The notes below the pieces were generated by a model. It had not been told where the DNA came from and made no database searches. It was given only the letters and a program-made list of their open reading frames with translations. Positions 41,244 through 49,860 of a stretch of 64,000 nt of DNA are shown here, piece after piece. The position numbers were made by a program, and so were the translations under genes. The DNA is from Mycobacterium sp. HUMS_12744610 (GTDB lineage: Bacteria > Actinomycetota > Actinomycetes > Mycobacteriales > Mycobacteriaceae): NCBI RefSeq assembly GCF_041206865.1, contig NZ_JBGEDP010000001.1, positions 2,418,001 through 2,482,000 of the forward strand, written 5' to 3'. Every line of letters begins with the position of its first letter. Position 1 is the first letter of the stretch.

Positions 41244-42250
41244 ATGACCCAACGAAACCGCCGCTTCCTGCTCCGCCAGCGCCCCACGGGACGCATCGAC
41301 GCGGACACCTTCGAGCTCGACGAAGCCCCGGTGCCCCAGATCGGCGACGGCGAGGCGCTGGTGCGCGTCGACTGGATTTCGCTGGACCCGACCAACCGGG
41401 GGTGGATCAACGCCACCCCGACCTACCTGCCGCCGGTCGGCATCGGGGAGGTCATGCGCGGGCTGGGCCTCGGCGAGGTGATCGCCTCCAACAGCCCGGA
41501 CTATCGGGTCGGCCAGACGGTGCAGGGCCTGGTCGGCTGGCAGCAGTACGCCGTCGCCTCGCCGGCGGCGCCGTTGATGCCGGTTGAGGTCGCGAGGGCG
41601 TCTCGCCGAGCGCGTACCTCGGTGCGCTCGGCATGACGGGACTGACGGCGTGGGTCGGGATCCACGACATCGGCAAGCCGAAGCCGGGGGAGACGGTCGT
41701 GGTCTCGGCCGCGGCCGGCGCGGTCGGCTCGGTCGCCGGCCAGCTCGCCAAGGCCGCCGGTGCGCGCGTCGTCGGCATCGCCGGCGGCCCCGACAAGTGC
41801 AAGCTGGTTACCGAGCGGCTCGGCTTCGACGCGGCCGTCGACCACAAAGCCGACGACTGGTACGCCCAGCTCGCCAAAGCCACGCCCAACGGCATCGACG
41901 TCGACTTCGAAAACGTCGGCGGCGACATCATGGACGCCATCTTCGCGCGCATCAACATCGGTGCGCGGGTGGCGCTCTGCGGGCTGATCTCCGGCTACAA
42001 CTCCGCCGACCCGCCGCCCGGGCCGCGCGCGTTCGGTAACCTGCTCATCCAGCGCGCGACGCTGCAGGGCTTCGTCGTCCTCGACCATTTCGGGCAAGCC
42101 CAAGAGGCGATCACCGAGATCACCGGCCTGATCACCCAGGGCAAGCTCACCCCGCTCGAGACCGTCATCGAGGGTTTCGAGCAGTTGCCGACGGCGATCA
42201 ACATGCTCTTCGACGGCAAGAACGTCGGCAAGCTCGTCGTCAAGGTTTAG
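41244..42250 (+). pseudogene. NADP-dependent medium-chain oxidoreductase (PTGR/leukotriene-B4 dehydrogenase type), frameshifted
   Basis: Frame one from ATG 41244 encodes the N-terminal half: RRFLLRQRPTGRIDADTFEL, WISLDPTNRGWIN, IGEVMRGLGLGEVI, up to PLMPVEV. Frame two resumes at about 41600 with a GVSPSAYLGALGMTG-like segment, then TVVVSAAAGAVGSVAGQLAK (NADP site), VDFENVGGDIMDAIF and the C-terminus. One added base near 41593 makes a normal 335-residue enzyme of the zinc-independent MDR family that reduces enones. The lesion is a single-base deletion, so sequencing error must be excluded. The 3' end overlaps the convergent serine hydrolase by 11 bases. Confidence 0.85.
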
Positions 42251-43424
42251 CGCTCGAACCCAATTCGCGTGCCACCGCATCGAACGCCCGCAGCGTGTCC
42301 AACTGCAGCTGCGGGTCCCCGGAGTTGGGCTGGGTGGACAGCTTGGCAGCCACCACCTCCGCGGCGCGGTTGACGTAGATCATCTGCCCGCACATGCCCA
42401 GGCATAACGCAATGTTGTTGCCCAGATAGGGAATCCACACCTGGTTGCGGTACATCCCGCCGGGCATGTCGGTGCCCTGCGGGCAGGCGGCGAACGCCGC
42501 ACGCGAATCCGGCCCCCCGGCAAGGGTGTCGGCGATCCACGCCTCCGGCACCACGTGCTCGCCTGTGAGCGAGACTCCGTCGCGCAGAAACAGCGACCCG
42601 AACCGGATCATGTCGGTCAGGCAGGCGCTGATGCCGCCGTCGAAAACCCCGGTACCGGCCGCGTCGACGCCGATGGTGGCATCGCCTGACGCGCCGATGC
42701 GGCTCCACAGCAGCTCCGACATCAGCTCGGGCATCTCCCGACCGGCGGCGGCTTCGCAGATCCAGCCCAGCACATCGGTTTCACACGAACGGTATTCGAA
42801 CGCCCCGCCGTGCGGCCGCTTGCGCCGCAGCGTCAGCAGGTAGTCCCGCAACGTCAACGGCAGATCCGTCCTGGTCGGGCGCTGCCACCCGATCACCTGC
42901 TCGCGCACGTGGATCTCGGCGTCCGGGTCGTCGTAATCCTCCGAGAACAAGACCCCCGACCGCATGTCCAGCAGGTGGCGCACCGTCGCCCCGGCGTAGC
43001 CGCACTGCGCCAGGGCCCCAACGTAATCCGTGACCAAGGCGTCGACATCGAGCACCCCGGCCCCGCACAACGCGCCCACCACGGCCGCCACCAGTGACTT
43101 GCTCACCGAGAACAACAGGTGCCGGGTCCCCACACCCATGCCGTCGAGGTATTCCTCGGCCACCAGCACCCCGCGGTGCGCGACGGCCCACCCGTCGGTA
43201 TGAGTGTCGGCCATCACCTCACCGACGGTGCCGGCCACCCCGTCGATTCGGGTCACCGCAATCTCGGCGACCGGCGCATAGGCCGGGGGCAACGAAGCCA
43301 CCGGCCCGGTCCCGCGCTGGATCACCGCGGTCGCCATGAAGTCGTCGACGTGCTGGAAAGCCCAGTGCGCGTGGGGCGGTGACAGCCAGTTGTCCAGCGA
43401 CAGGCCGGCCGGAACGCCGCTCAC
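42240..43424 (-). CDS. Beta-lactamase-fold serine hydrolase (class C/NylB-like esterase)
   Basis: A 394-residue serine hydrolase. The catalytic S-x-x-K is in HLLFSVSKSLVAAVVGAL, the second motif Tyr in AFEYRSCETDVLGWI (YxS/N position), and GNNIALCLGMCG lies where a KTG-like third motif is expected, so that motif is degenerate. RHLLDMRSGVLFSEDY is typical of the 6-aminohexanoate-dimer-hydrolase/esterase branch. GTG 43424 overlaps the ATP-grasp stop (GTGA). No signal peptide is evident, so an intracellular esterase or amidase is likelier than an antibiotic-degrading enzyme. Coupling to the ATP-grasp enzyme suggests a shared pathway. Confidence 0.85.
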   Translation of the reverse strand: MSGVPAGLSLDNWLSPPHAHWAFQHVDDFMATAVIQRGTGPVASLPPAYAPVAEIAVTRIDGVAGTVGEVMADTHTDGWAVAHRGVLVAEEYLDGMGVGTRHLLFSVSKSLVAAVVGALCGAGVLDVDALVTDYVGALAQCGYAGATVRHLLDMRSGVLFSEDYDDPDAEIHVREQVIGWQRPTRTDLPLTLRDYLLTLRRKRPHGGAFEYRSCETDVLGWICEAAAGREMPELMSELLWSRIGASGDATIGVDAAGTGVFDGGISACLTDMIRFGSLFLRDGVSLTGEHVVPEAWIADTLAGGPDSRAAFAACPQGTDMPGGMYRNQVWIPYLGNNIALCLGMCGQMIYVNRAAEVVAAKLSTQPNSGDPQLQLDTLRAFDAVARELGSSAKP

Positions 43425-44887
43425 GCCCGCGCGACGAGCCGCGAGACGATCGGCGCGGCCGGCACCAACGGTGTCGAGACGAATTTCGCCCTCATGCCCT
43501 TGACCCAGCGTTGGCAGCGTTCGGTGAGCTGATAGTCGGCGGTTTGCAGGTGTCCGCGGGTGACGAGCACGCCGAGTTGGGCGCCCTCGGAGCGCAGGTC
43601 GCCGGGCGCCGCGACGCGCATGTAGAAGGCCTCGGACCCGTCGAGCAGCGTGGCCCAGTCGTTGGCGGTGCGCGCGAAGGAGACACGGCCGTCGTCGTCG
43701 ATGCGCCACACCCCGGTGCGGGGTGTCGCGGTGAACAGCTCGATGTCCGGCGACGTCTCGTTGATGATCACCTGTCCCCAGACCTCGTCCTCGCCGTAGC
43801 CGCGCTCCCAGCGGGCGTTGATCTCCTCGATGTCGAGTTCGTACTCCACGTCCATGTACTCGAGCAGATGGAACAGGAACAGCGGGATGTCGGCGTAGGC
43901 CTCGGTGGTCAGGTTGGTCATCGGGCTGGCGCCGGACAGGCGCGGGTTCACCTCGCCGAGGTAGAGCACGTCGGCGTCCAGGTCGTGCAACAGGTCGACC
44001 TCGAAGTATCCGCGGTACCCCTCCCGGCGCATGATGTCGCCCAGCTTGCGAACCATCTCGCGTGCGTCGTGGGTCTGTGCGGGCGGCAGCACCTCGCGCC
44101 AGATGTCGTTGCCGCACCAGGCGCCCTTGTAGGGGGTGAGCTCCCGGTAGCCGACGAGGCTCGTCATCGCGGGGCCGATCACGGTGCCGTGGCGGGTCAC
44201 CGCACCCTCGATGCACACCTCGACGTTGCGGATCCGCTTCATGACTTTGAGTTCCTGGGTGGCCATGTCGGCGGCGTGCTCGTCCCAGTCCTGCTGGCCG
44301 CGCACGAAAAACGTTCCGCTGCCGGCGTTGCCGTAAGGGATGGAGACGACGAGGTCGTCGCCGAGCCCGGCGTCGTGGGCGAGCGACAGCAGCTCCTCGT
44401 AGGATCCGGCCCGTCCGATGACGTGCGGCACGCTGGGTACGCCCGCCTCGTCGGCCAGGCGCGTCATGACGGTCTTGGAGCCCAGGCGATTGCGCAGCTC
44501 CGCGGACGGGTGCATCACCTCGAGGCCCGCCTGCCGGGCGAGCCCCTGGGTCTCCTCGTCCAGCATCACGAAGCAGGCCTTCCCCCCGGGCCCTCGGCCC
44601 GCGATGAACTCGAGTGTCTCGGGATCGGCCAGCAGGTGGTTGCACACGTCGCCCATGGAATCGAAATCGCGGCGGTCACGCCGCCGCGGCACGAACACGC
44701 GCGAATGCACGCCCTCGAACGAGTCGAAGTAGGTCAGGTAGAAGAAGTTCCGCACCCAGCGGTCGATGCCGAGCAGGTTGAACGGGGTCGGCGAGATGAA
44801 GTACAGGGGCACGGTGTTGGTGTGGAAGAACGCGCGCACGTCCGAGAGGCAGGTCAGCGGGCGGGCTGCGTCGGCGGGCATGCTCAC
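43421..44887 (-). CDS. ATP-grasp ligase-like protein
   Basis: A 488-residue protein of the ATP-grasp superfamily, often annotated biotin-carboxylase-like. ATP-grasp landmarks are RLGSKTVMTRLADEAGVPSV (entry to the domain), DLVVSIPYGNAGSGTFFV (glycine-rich loop), VEVCIEGAVTRHGTVIG, YRGYFEVDLLHDLDADVLYL and the Mg-ATP residues in GEVNPRLSGASPM. The N-terminal ~120 residues are a pre-ATP-grasp domain. Such enzymes join a carboxylate to an amine or thiol; the substrates are unknown. The start may be GTG 44887 or ATG 44881. It is coupled by GTGA to the serine hydrolase, so ligation and hydrolysis of the same amide or ester is conceivable. Confidence 0.82.
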   Translation of the reverse strand: MSMPADAARPLTCLSDVRAFFHTNTVPLYFISPTPFNLLGIDRWVRNFFYLTYFDSFEGVHSRVFVPRRRDRRDFDSMGDVCNHLLADPETLEFIAGRGPGGKACFVMLDEETQGLARQAGLEVMHPSAELRNRLGSKTVMTRLADEAGVPSVPHVIGRAGSYEELLSLAHDAGLGDDLVVSIPYGNAGSGTFFVRGQQDWDEHAADMATQELKVMKRIRNVEVCIEGAVTRHGTVIGPAMTSLVGYRELTPYKGAWCGNDIWREVLPPAQTHDAREMVRKLGDIMRREGYRGYFEVDLLHDLDADVLYLGEVNPRLSGASPMTNLTTEAYADIPLFLFHLLEYMDVEYELDIEEINARWERGYGEDEVWGQVIINETSPDIELFTATPRTGVWRIDDDGRVSFARTANDWATLLDGSEAFYMRVAAPGDLRSEGAQLGVLVTRGHLQTADYQLTERCQRWVKGMRAKFVSTPLVPAAPIVSRLVARA

Positions 44888-45067
44888 GACGGCTGCGCTG
44901 TCGTCGGGGCAGTCGCGGCGGCATGCTCACGTGGTTGCATCCAACAAGTCTGCCCACGGGCGTGGGGAGTATCAAGTGCACCGGCGGGACGCCGCTGCCC
45001 GCGTCGGCGCCGCCGGCGCCAGGAGTAGCGTGCGACACACGCAGGGCCACGAATGACAAGGAGACCG

Positions 45068-45824
45068 ATGAGTCACACCGACGTGCTCGACGCCACCATC
45101 GCTGCGGCTTCGCCGATCGAACAGGCGGTCGCGGTGTTCATGCTGCACCCCGAGACGTTCGCCGAAAGCATCGCCGCCGGCTACCAGAACCCGCTCACCG
45201 GATACGTCGCCGGCCGCGGCGGAGTGCTGGGCGAGGCCACCGGCGACACGGTCGCTTCGATCTTCGTCGCGTTCGAGCCCAGCTTCCTGCGCGGCCTGTG
45301 GGAGGAGGGCGTCGCAGTGCGCGGCGCGGCCGGCGCGGCCGAGGTGTACTGGGACCAGGCCGCCCGCTTCGCCCGCAAGCACCTGGCCGGCGCCGAGGGT
45401 GTGGACCGCATCGCGGCGCTGGGGGAGAAGATCATCGCGGCGGCACCGGACGCGGGCCTGCCGCTGTATGCCGGCTGGCGCACGATGCCGCTGGCCGACG
45501 ACGCGCCCGCGCGGGCGCTGCAGGTCATGCACGTCCTGCGCGAGCTGCGGGGCAGCGTGCATTTCAACGCCCTCACCATTTCCGGCATCACGCCCGTGGA
45601 AGCGCACATGCTCAACAAGGGGCATCAGTACGCGGCGGTTCGGCTGGCCCGAGCCGTTCGCCGACGGCGCGGACAAGAAGGACCGCTACGCCGAGGTCGA
45701 GCAGGCGACCAACCGCCGGATGGCCGAGATCTTCGCGGCCGCACTCACCCCCGACGAGGCCGACGAACTCGCCCGCCTCAGCGCGAGCGCCCTGGCGTCG
45801 CTGAAGGCCTCTGCCACGCCCTGA
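45068..45824 (+). pseudogene. SCO6745/SalK-family protein, frameshifted
   Basis: From ATG 45068 the frame encodes the first ~190 residues of an actinobacterial SCO6745/SalK family protein: AVFMLHPETFAESIAAGYQN, TGYVAGRGGVLGEAT, VAFEPSFLRGLWEEGVA, PLYAGWRTMPLADDAPARAL, VLRELRGSVHFNAL and LNKGHQ. The C-terminal segment WPEPFADGADKKDRYAEVEQ with an EIFAAALTPDEADELARLS helix continues in another frame, so one base is missing near 45640. The family is about 250 residues, matching the repaired gene. Its biochemical role is not established; it is sometimes linked to helix-turn-helix or thiolation neighbours. Confidence 0.75.
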
Positions 45825-45875
45825 AACGACCGACGGGGCGTGTGCCTCGCCGATATGCAGATCCGCGATGCGCGG

Positions 45876-46154
45876 TCAGCGTGCACGGTATGCGTCCGCG
45901 TGGCTGCACACCCCGACGACGGTAACGTGCCGACGCTCGTCATCGATTCTGTAGATCAGGCGGTAGGTGCCGCGGCGTGCGCTGAAGCGATCATGCAACG
46001 GCGGCCGGAGCCGCTTGCCCACGCGGTGAGGATTGTCGAGCAGTGGACCGATGATGAATTCATAAGCGGCGAACGACACCGATTCGGGAAGCTGTTCGGC
46101 CAGTTGTTTTCTCGCGGTCGGAGCGATTATCAGCTCGTAGCGCGAACCGGTCAC
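45876..46154 (-). CDS. relE: RelE/ParE-type toxin
   Basis: A 92-residue RelE-superfamily toxin, an mRNA interferase in most members. The fold is clear: YELIIAPTARKQLAEQLPE (strand and helix), IIGPLLDNPHRVGKRLRPPL, HDRFSARRGTYRLIYRID (the central RxxxxYR strand with basic residues) and VTVVGVCSHADAYR at the C-terminus, with His and Tyr residues used by RelE for cleavage. GTG 46154 overlaps the antitoxin stop in GTGA. The operon order antitoxin-toxin is standard. Confidence 0.88.
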   Translation of the reverse strand: MTGSRYELIIAPTARKQLAEQLPESVSFAAYEFIIGPLLDNPHRVGKRLRPPLHDRFSARRGTYRLIYRIDDERRHVTVVGVCSHADAYRAR

Positions 46155-46408
46155 TTCCTGGCTCGGGGCCCTTGCATTGCCGCGGTGAGGTCATCCTGGC
46201 CCTCCCCTTCTCCCCGGGCCAGCTCGGCATCGGCCTCACCGAGGGCTCGAAGCGCCTTCGCGTCGGACAGCGCCGCAATGGTTTCCTCGAGCGACTCGAG
46301 ATCGTCGACGGCAAGAAGGACCGCCGCGGGCCGTCCATGCACCGTCACTGTGATCCGTTCGTGCCGATCGCCGACGGTGGCGGCCAACTCCGACAGGTGT
46401 GCCTTCAC
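46151..46408 (-). CDS. relB: Phd/YefM-type antitoxin (RelB)
   Basis: An 85-residue antitoxin of the Phd/YefM type: VKAHLSELAATVGDRHERIT and VHGRPAAVLLAVDDLESLEE, then a helical, acidic toxin-binding tail with ALGEADAELARGEGEGQDD. The GTG at 46408 is used as start because a stop lies 11 codons upstream, but normal family members begin a few residues earlier (M.TISVSE-like) and the GTG has no ribosome site. The start may therefore be damaged, or the true start may be shifted by an indel. Coupled to RelE by GTGA. Confidence 0.75.
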   Translation of the reverse strand: MKAHLSELAATVGDRHERITVTVHGRPAAVLLAVDDLESLEETIAALSDAKALRALGEADAELARGEGEGQDDLTAAMQGPRARK

Positions 46409-46607
46409 GTCGGCGACGTGAACGCATTTCGGGGATAGTCATAAATATGACCAATTGCTTCTGCTGTGTCCAGCGGCTGTGGGCTGAAAAGTCAGGCTCG
46501 AAGGTGGGCAAGTCGCAACATAGTTCCCGGCGGTGACCGCTGTGACCGGTGAGGCGCCCACGCGCTAGCCCGACAGTCGGCCGCCCACCCGCGCAGGCGA
46601 GGCAACG

Positions 46608-47206
46608 ATGAGCGAAATTGCCGAGACCCCGATCGAGCTCACGGGTCTGCACCCCGTCGGGCGCGGCGTGCAGCGCCCCGAACACGTCGTGGTCGCCCGC
46701 GACGGCCACTTCCTGATCGCCAACTGGGGCGCGGGCGCGCTGCAGGACCTCGACCCGTTGACAGGTGCGATCGCGACGTCGCTCAGCGGACAATTCGAGG
46801 GACGGCCACTGGCGTGGCTGAACTTCATCCTGGTGGATTCTGTTGGCGCGCTGTGGTGTTCGGTGAGCACGATGGCCGAGGATCTCACCGACACCATCGC
46901 GCGCGGCACGCCTGACGGGTACCTGTTCCGGGTGGCACCGGATCGCCGAGCGGCACACGTAATCGCCGACGCGGTTGCCTTCCCCAACTGCATGGCGTTG
47001 GACCGCGACGAGGCCTACCTGTACGTGGTCCGCATGCTGACCGCCGACGTGGTGCGCTTCCCGATCCGCGGCGAACGCTCGGGCCCCAAGAGCGATTCGG
47101 CCCGCCGCTGGGGGACCGGCGCCCCGACGAGTTCGGCCCCGACACCGGCGGCCTCCTGGCCAGCGATTTCGACGCGTCGGCAGCGCTGGCCGCGCTGCGC
47201 GCCGCG
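46608..47206 (+). pseudogene. SMP-30/gluconolactonase-like N-terminal part joined to a VapB-like tail
   Basis: From ATG 46608 about 155 residues of an SMP-30/strictosidine-synthase-like beta-propeller are readable (PEHVVVARDGHFLIANWGAG, WLNFILVDSVGALWCSVST, YLFRVAPDRRAAHVIAD, FPNCMALDRDEAYLYVV). Near 47081 one base is missing; afterwards the frame of the downstream vapC reads PLGDRRPDEFGPDTGG and then LLASDFDASAALAALR, which looks like the end of a VapB antitoxin. So a propeller gene was cut and fused to an antitoxin tail. The remaining half of the propeller is absent. The VapC that follows has no complete partner. Confidence 0.65.
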
Positions 47207-47602
47207 ATGAAGACGTACCTCGATACGCCGGCGCTGGTCAAGCTCGTTGTCGCCGAACGCGAGTCAGCAGCGCTCAAAGTCTACTTGCGCGCCGTCTCCG
47301 CCGACACGCTCTTCACCGCGGCTCTTGCCCGAACCGAGCTTGTCCGCGCCGTGGCCGGCGCGGGCGCCAGGGCGGTGACGCAGGCCCGCCGCATCCTGGA
47401 TGGCCTCGACACCGTCAACATCACGCCGGGCCTGCTCGACGCCGCCGCCGACCTGCGCCCGAGCAGTCTGCGCAGCCTCGACGCCGTTCACCTCGCCGCC
47501 GCTCGGCGTGCCGGGACCGAACTGCGCGTCCTGCTCACCTACGACAACCGCATGGAGGCAGCGGCGGCCGACTTGGGGATGGCCGTCGAAGCGCCCGCGT
47601 AG
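47207..47602 (+). CDS. vapC: Orphan VapC PIN-domain toxin
   Basis: A 131-residue PIN ribonuclease with normal acid residues: MKTYLDTPALVKLVVAE (Asp6), ALARTELVRAV (Glu), LRSLDAVHLAAA (Asp) and LLTYDNRMEAAA (Asp). The ATG sits in a context like the ATGA overlaps of other modules here, but the upstream antitoxin is only a short tail fused to another gene. Either the toxin is silent, or it is neutralised by a VapB elsewhere (two VapBs lie at 23.5 and 24.2 kb, one at 13.9 kb). The nearest relative in the window is the 14180 toxin, with the same TLDAIHLATA-like segment. Confidence 0.85.
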   Translation: MKTYLDTPALVKLVVAERESAALKVYLRAVSADTLFTAALARTELVRAVAGAGARAVTQARRILDGLDTVNITPGLLDAAADLRPSSLRSLDAVHLAAARRAGTELRVLLTYDNRMEAAAADLGMAVEAPA

Positions 47603-47771
47603 CGACGCGCCGAAAACCCCTGGGGGCAGCAACACCACAGCCGCTTCAGGCGACCGTCACGCCTATCCGGATCGGTTCCCGGGATTCGGTGCCATCCGCG
47701 TCAGAACCCTGGCCCCGCAACGGCTCCGCCAGATGCGCGCGCAACCAGACGACCCCGCGGCCCACGACGGC

Positions 47772-48668
47772 TCAGCGTTTGGTTCTCGGTAACGCGGCCG
47801 CGCGCGCCGCCACCTCGTAGAGGACGGCGAAGTCGGACTTGCCGTGGCCGTGCCCGATCGCGGTCTGGATGAGCTGGTGCGTGGTCGCCGCCACCGGCAT
47901 CGGCACCTCGAGTTGCCGGGCCGCCGCAAAGCCCAGGTCGAAATCCTTGCACAGGTTTTCGGTGGTGGACGTGGGCGCGTAGTTGCGGGCGCGGATCGCC
48001 TGGCCCATGTGCCGGATGAACGTCGAGCCCAGCACGGAGTCGTCGATGAAGTCCAGGAAGGCCGACGGCGCCACGCCGCCCTTCTCGGCCAGGGTCGTCA
48101 CCTCGGCCAGTGCCTCGCTCACCATGCCCAGCAGCAGGTTGTGGCACAGCTTGGTCAGTCGCGCGGCTTCGCCTGTGCCGCAATAGTTCACATTGGGTGC
48201 GATGGCGCGCAGGTACGGCTGGACGGTTTCGAAGGTCGTCGCCGCGCCGGACACGATGATCGAGCCGCGCCCCTGGGCGACCATGTCGGCGTTGCCGCTC
48301 ACCGGTGCCGACAGGAACGCGATGCCGCGCTTGGCGGCCTCGGCGCGGACCTCGGCGGCCGCCTCGGCGGACACGGTCGAACAGTCCACGACGATGCGCG
48401 GTGCGGGCTGTGCGCGGAACAGGCCACCGGGGCCTGCGGTCACCGAAAGCAGGTCCGAAGAGGACGTGACCGTGGTGAACACGATGTCGCAACGGCCAAG
48501 ATCGCCGACGACGGCGGCGCGGGTGGCCCCCATCCCGATCAGCGGGCCGGCCTTGGGGGCCGTGCGGTTCCACACGGTCAGCATGGTCCCGTGGGCCAGC
48601 AGGCGGGTGGCCATCGCGCTGCCCAGCCGGCCCGTTCCGAGCCAGCCGATGTGATGATCCCCGGTCAT
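47772..48668 (-). CDS. NAD(P)-dependent beta-hydroxyacid dehydrogenase (HIBADH/6PGDH-like)
   Basis: A 298-residue dehydrogenase. The dinucleotide site is HIGWLGTGRLGSAMATRLL, the substrate site DCSTVSAEAAAEV, FLSAPVSGNADMVAQGRGS (PVSGG-like) and the catalytic lysine in RLTKLCHNLLLGMVSEALAE (K-x2-N). The C-terminal all-alpha domain includes LGFAAARQLEVPMPVA. The pattern matches 3-hydroxyisobutyrate and tartronate-semialdehyde reductases. ATG 48668 overlaps the stop of a 61-residue upstream gene in ATGA. Substrate cannot be set from sequence. Confidence 0.9.
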   Translation of the reverse strand: MTGDHHIGWLGTGRLGSAMATRLLAHGTMLTVWNRTAPKAGPLIGMGATRAAVVGDLGRCDIVFTTVTSSSDLLSVTAGPGGLFRAQPAPRIVVDCSTVSAEAAAEVRAEAAKRGIAFLSAPVSGNADMVAQGRGSIIVSGAATTFETVQPYLRAIAPNVNYCGTGEAARLTKLCHNLLLGMVSEALAEVTTLAEKGGVAPSAFLDFIDDSVLGSTFIRHMGQAIRARNYAPTSTTENLCKDFDLGFAAARQLEVPMPVAATTHQLIQTAIGHGHGKSDFAVLYEVAARAAALPRTKR

Positions 48669-48850
48669 GACGCTCCTTGAGTGACAACGGTTCCCCGCTG
48701 CGGGGGTACCTCGACGCCGAGCTCGTCGATTACGCCCACGCCGGCGAAGAAATGCGGCACCTCGGCGCGCTCCCCATCCCGATTCGCCTGATGGCGTGCG
48801 CAGGTTCCTTCGGCGATTTCGGCGAAGGTCAGCAATCGGACGTCGGCCAT
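48665..48850 (-). CDS. 61-residue hypothetical protein, coupled to the dehydrogenase
   Basis: A short gene reading ADVRLLTFAEIAEGTCARHQ and PHFFAGVGVIDELGVEVPPQ. It has a strong ribosome site (GGGGGGGA) directly before ATG 48850 and overlaps the dehydrogenase start by ATGA. These signals suggest it is translated. No family was recognised; it may also be the fused ends of a longer gene with an internal deletion, because the first 19 residues and the last 40 look like parts of different domains. Its use may be mainly to couple translation of the dehydrogenase. Confidence 0.4.
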   Translation of the reverse strand: MADVRLLTFAEIAEGTCARHQANRDGERAEVPHFFAGVGVIDELGVEVPPQRGTVVTQGAS

Positions 48851-49124
48851 CGTCCCCCCCGGCGTAAGTGCGGCGTCTACATTACTGAACACTTGGGTGG
48901 TTTTGCTGTCAAATCCGATCGCTGCTGGTGTCCAGCGCCACAGTTGCCTGCGCTCGGCGCACAGTTGGAGACGAACTCGCGCAGCACCATTCGGCTGTCC
49001 ACGGGCGTTCGCCGGGAGCGCCTCACGCCGGTGCGCGACCGGGTCGATTTCCTGGCATTCGACGCGGCAACGCCACCTCACCACCGCAACCCGTCAGCGT
49101 CTCGTCCGTCGTCGTCCACGACCC
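48851..49124. other. Intergenic interval without recognised genes
   Basis: This 274-base stretch separates the 61-residue gene from the cysteine-triplet gene. It should contain the leader of the former, given the strong ribosome site at its left edge. I see no other gene, hairpin or repeat I can support. Confidence 0.4.
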
Positions 49125-49472
49125 TCACGGGGCGGACTGAGCGCTGACGTTGCGGACGCCCCTGACATTGCGAAGACCCGAGCAGTTCACGCAGCCGACG
49201 CAGTCGACGCAGCGCACGCACCCCACGCAGGCCACGCAGCGGGTGCAGGCGATGCACGCCATACACGCCACGCATCCACGCGCGAGAACGCTCAACACCA
49301 TCAACACGCTGCCGATCACCCCGACGCTGCCCGCGGTGGCGACCGACCCCGCCACGGCGAGGCTGTCCGACACGGCGATCGCGCCCGCGCCCGAGCCGTC
49401 GTCGAGCGTGACCGTCGAACCGCCCAGCACTGCCACGGACCCATCATGCCAACGCGGGCAGTCGATCGTCAC
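49125..49472 (-). CDS. Cysteine-triplet repeat protein, possible beta-solenoid
   Basis: A 115-residue protein of unusual composition. After a short start, residues ~15-60 are rich in Val, Ala, Ser and Gly with a loose six-residue rhythm (SLAVAGSVATAGSVGVIGSV). From about residue 66 eleven cysteines occur at every third position (C-V-A, C-M-A, C-I-A, C-T-R, C-V-A, C-V-G and so on), followed by LRNVRGVRNV where the same three-residue rhythm continues without cysteine. The DNA shows a nine-base-like repetition. The start may be 49472 or GTG 49436. No family was recognised; it could be a metal-binding or disulfide-stacked solenoid, or a chance open frame in repeated DNA. Confidence 0.45.
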   Translation of the reverse strand: MTIDCPRWHDGSVAVLGGSTVTLDDGSGAGAIAVSDSLAVAGSVATAGSVGVIGSVLMVLSVLARGCVACMACIACTRCVACVGCVRCVDCVGCVNCSGLRNVRGVRNVSAQSAP

Positions 49473-49548
49473 CCGTGCGCGCGTTCGACGTCATCGGCCC
49501 GCCGACCGAGGCCCGCCGCGGCGCGAAAAACCCGTAACGTGGCACGAC

Positions 49549-49776
49549 GTGACCGCCCGCAAGCCCCCGTCGACCCGGCTGTCGGTCGAGGACTGGCTCA
49601 AGGCCGGCGACACGCTGCTCGCCGAGCAGGGGGGTCGTGCGCTGAAAGTCGAGCGCCTGTGCCAACAGGCCGGTGTCACTCGCGGCAGCTTCTACTGGGA
49701 CTTCGCGGACATCGACAGCTACCGGGCCGCCCAGCGTGAACACCTGCTCGACCTGATGCTGGCCGAGCCGACCTGA
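49549..49776 (+). pseudogene. TetR regulator, truncated after the DNA-binding domain
   Basis: 75 residues containing only the TetR helix-turn-helix: LSVEDWLKAGDTLLAEQGGR, LKVERLCQQAGVTRGSFYWD and DIDSYRAAQREHLLDL. The ligand-binding domain that normally brings the protein to ~200 residues is missing; the stop is followed after 22 bases by a strong hairpin and then the convergent cutinase gene. GTG 49549 opens the domain. It is most simply a deletion remnant, though a free HTH could in principle still bind DNA. Confidence 0.7.
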
Positions 49777-49798
49777 GGGTCCGGTCACACGCAGTAAG

Positions 49799-49828
49799 GC
49801 GCCGGTCGCCGAGGACGGCGACCGGCGC
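49799..49828. terminator. Strong bidirectional hairpin between convergent genes
   Basis: GCGCCGGTCGCC at 49799-49810 and GGCGACCGGCGC at 49817-49828 are exact reverse complements (12 bases) with a six-base loop. The hairpin lies between the plus-strand TetR remnant and the minus-strand cutinase gene, which fits a shared terminator. There is no clean T-run, as is common in mycobacteria. Confidence 0.75.
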
Positions 49829-49860
49829 GGCCGATCGGGTTTTCAGTTGCAGCGGTGACT

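Noticed and set aside
49180..49275. Short direct repeats resembling a CRISPR array
   Set aside because: The unit is about nine bases without spacers and encodes a Cys-x-x rhythm on the minus strand; it is a coding or slippage repeat, not CRISPR.
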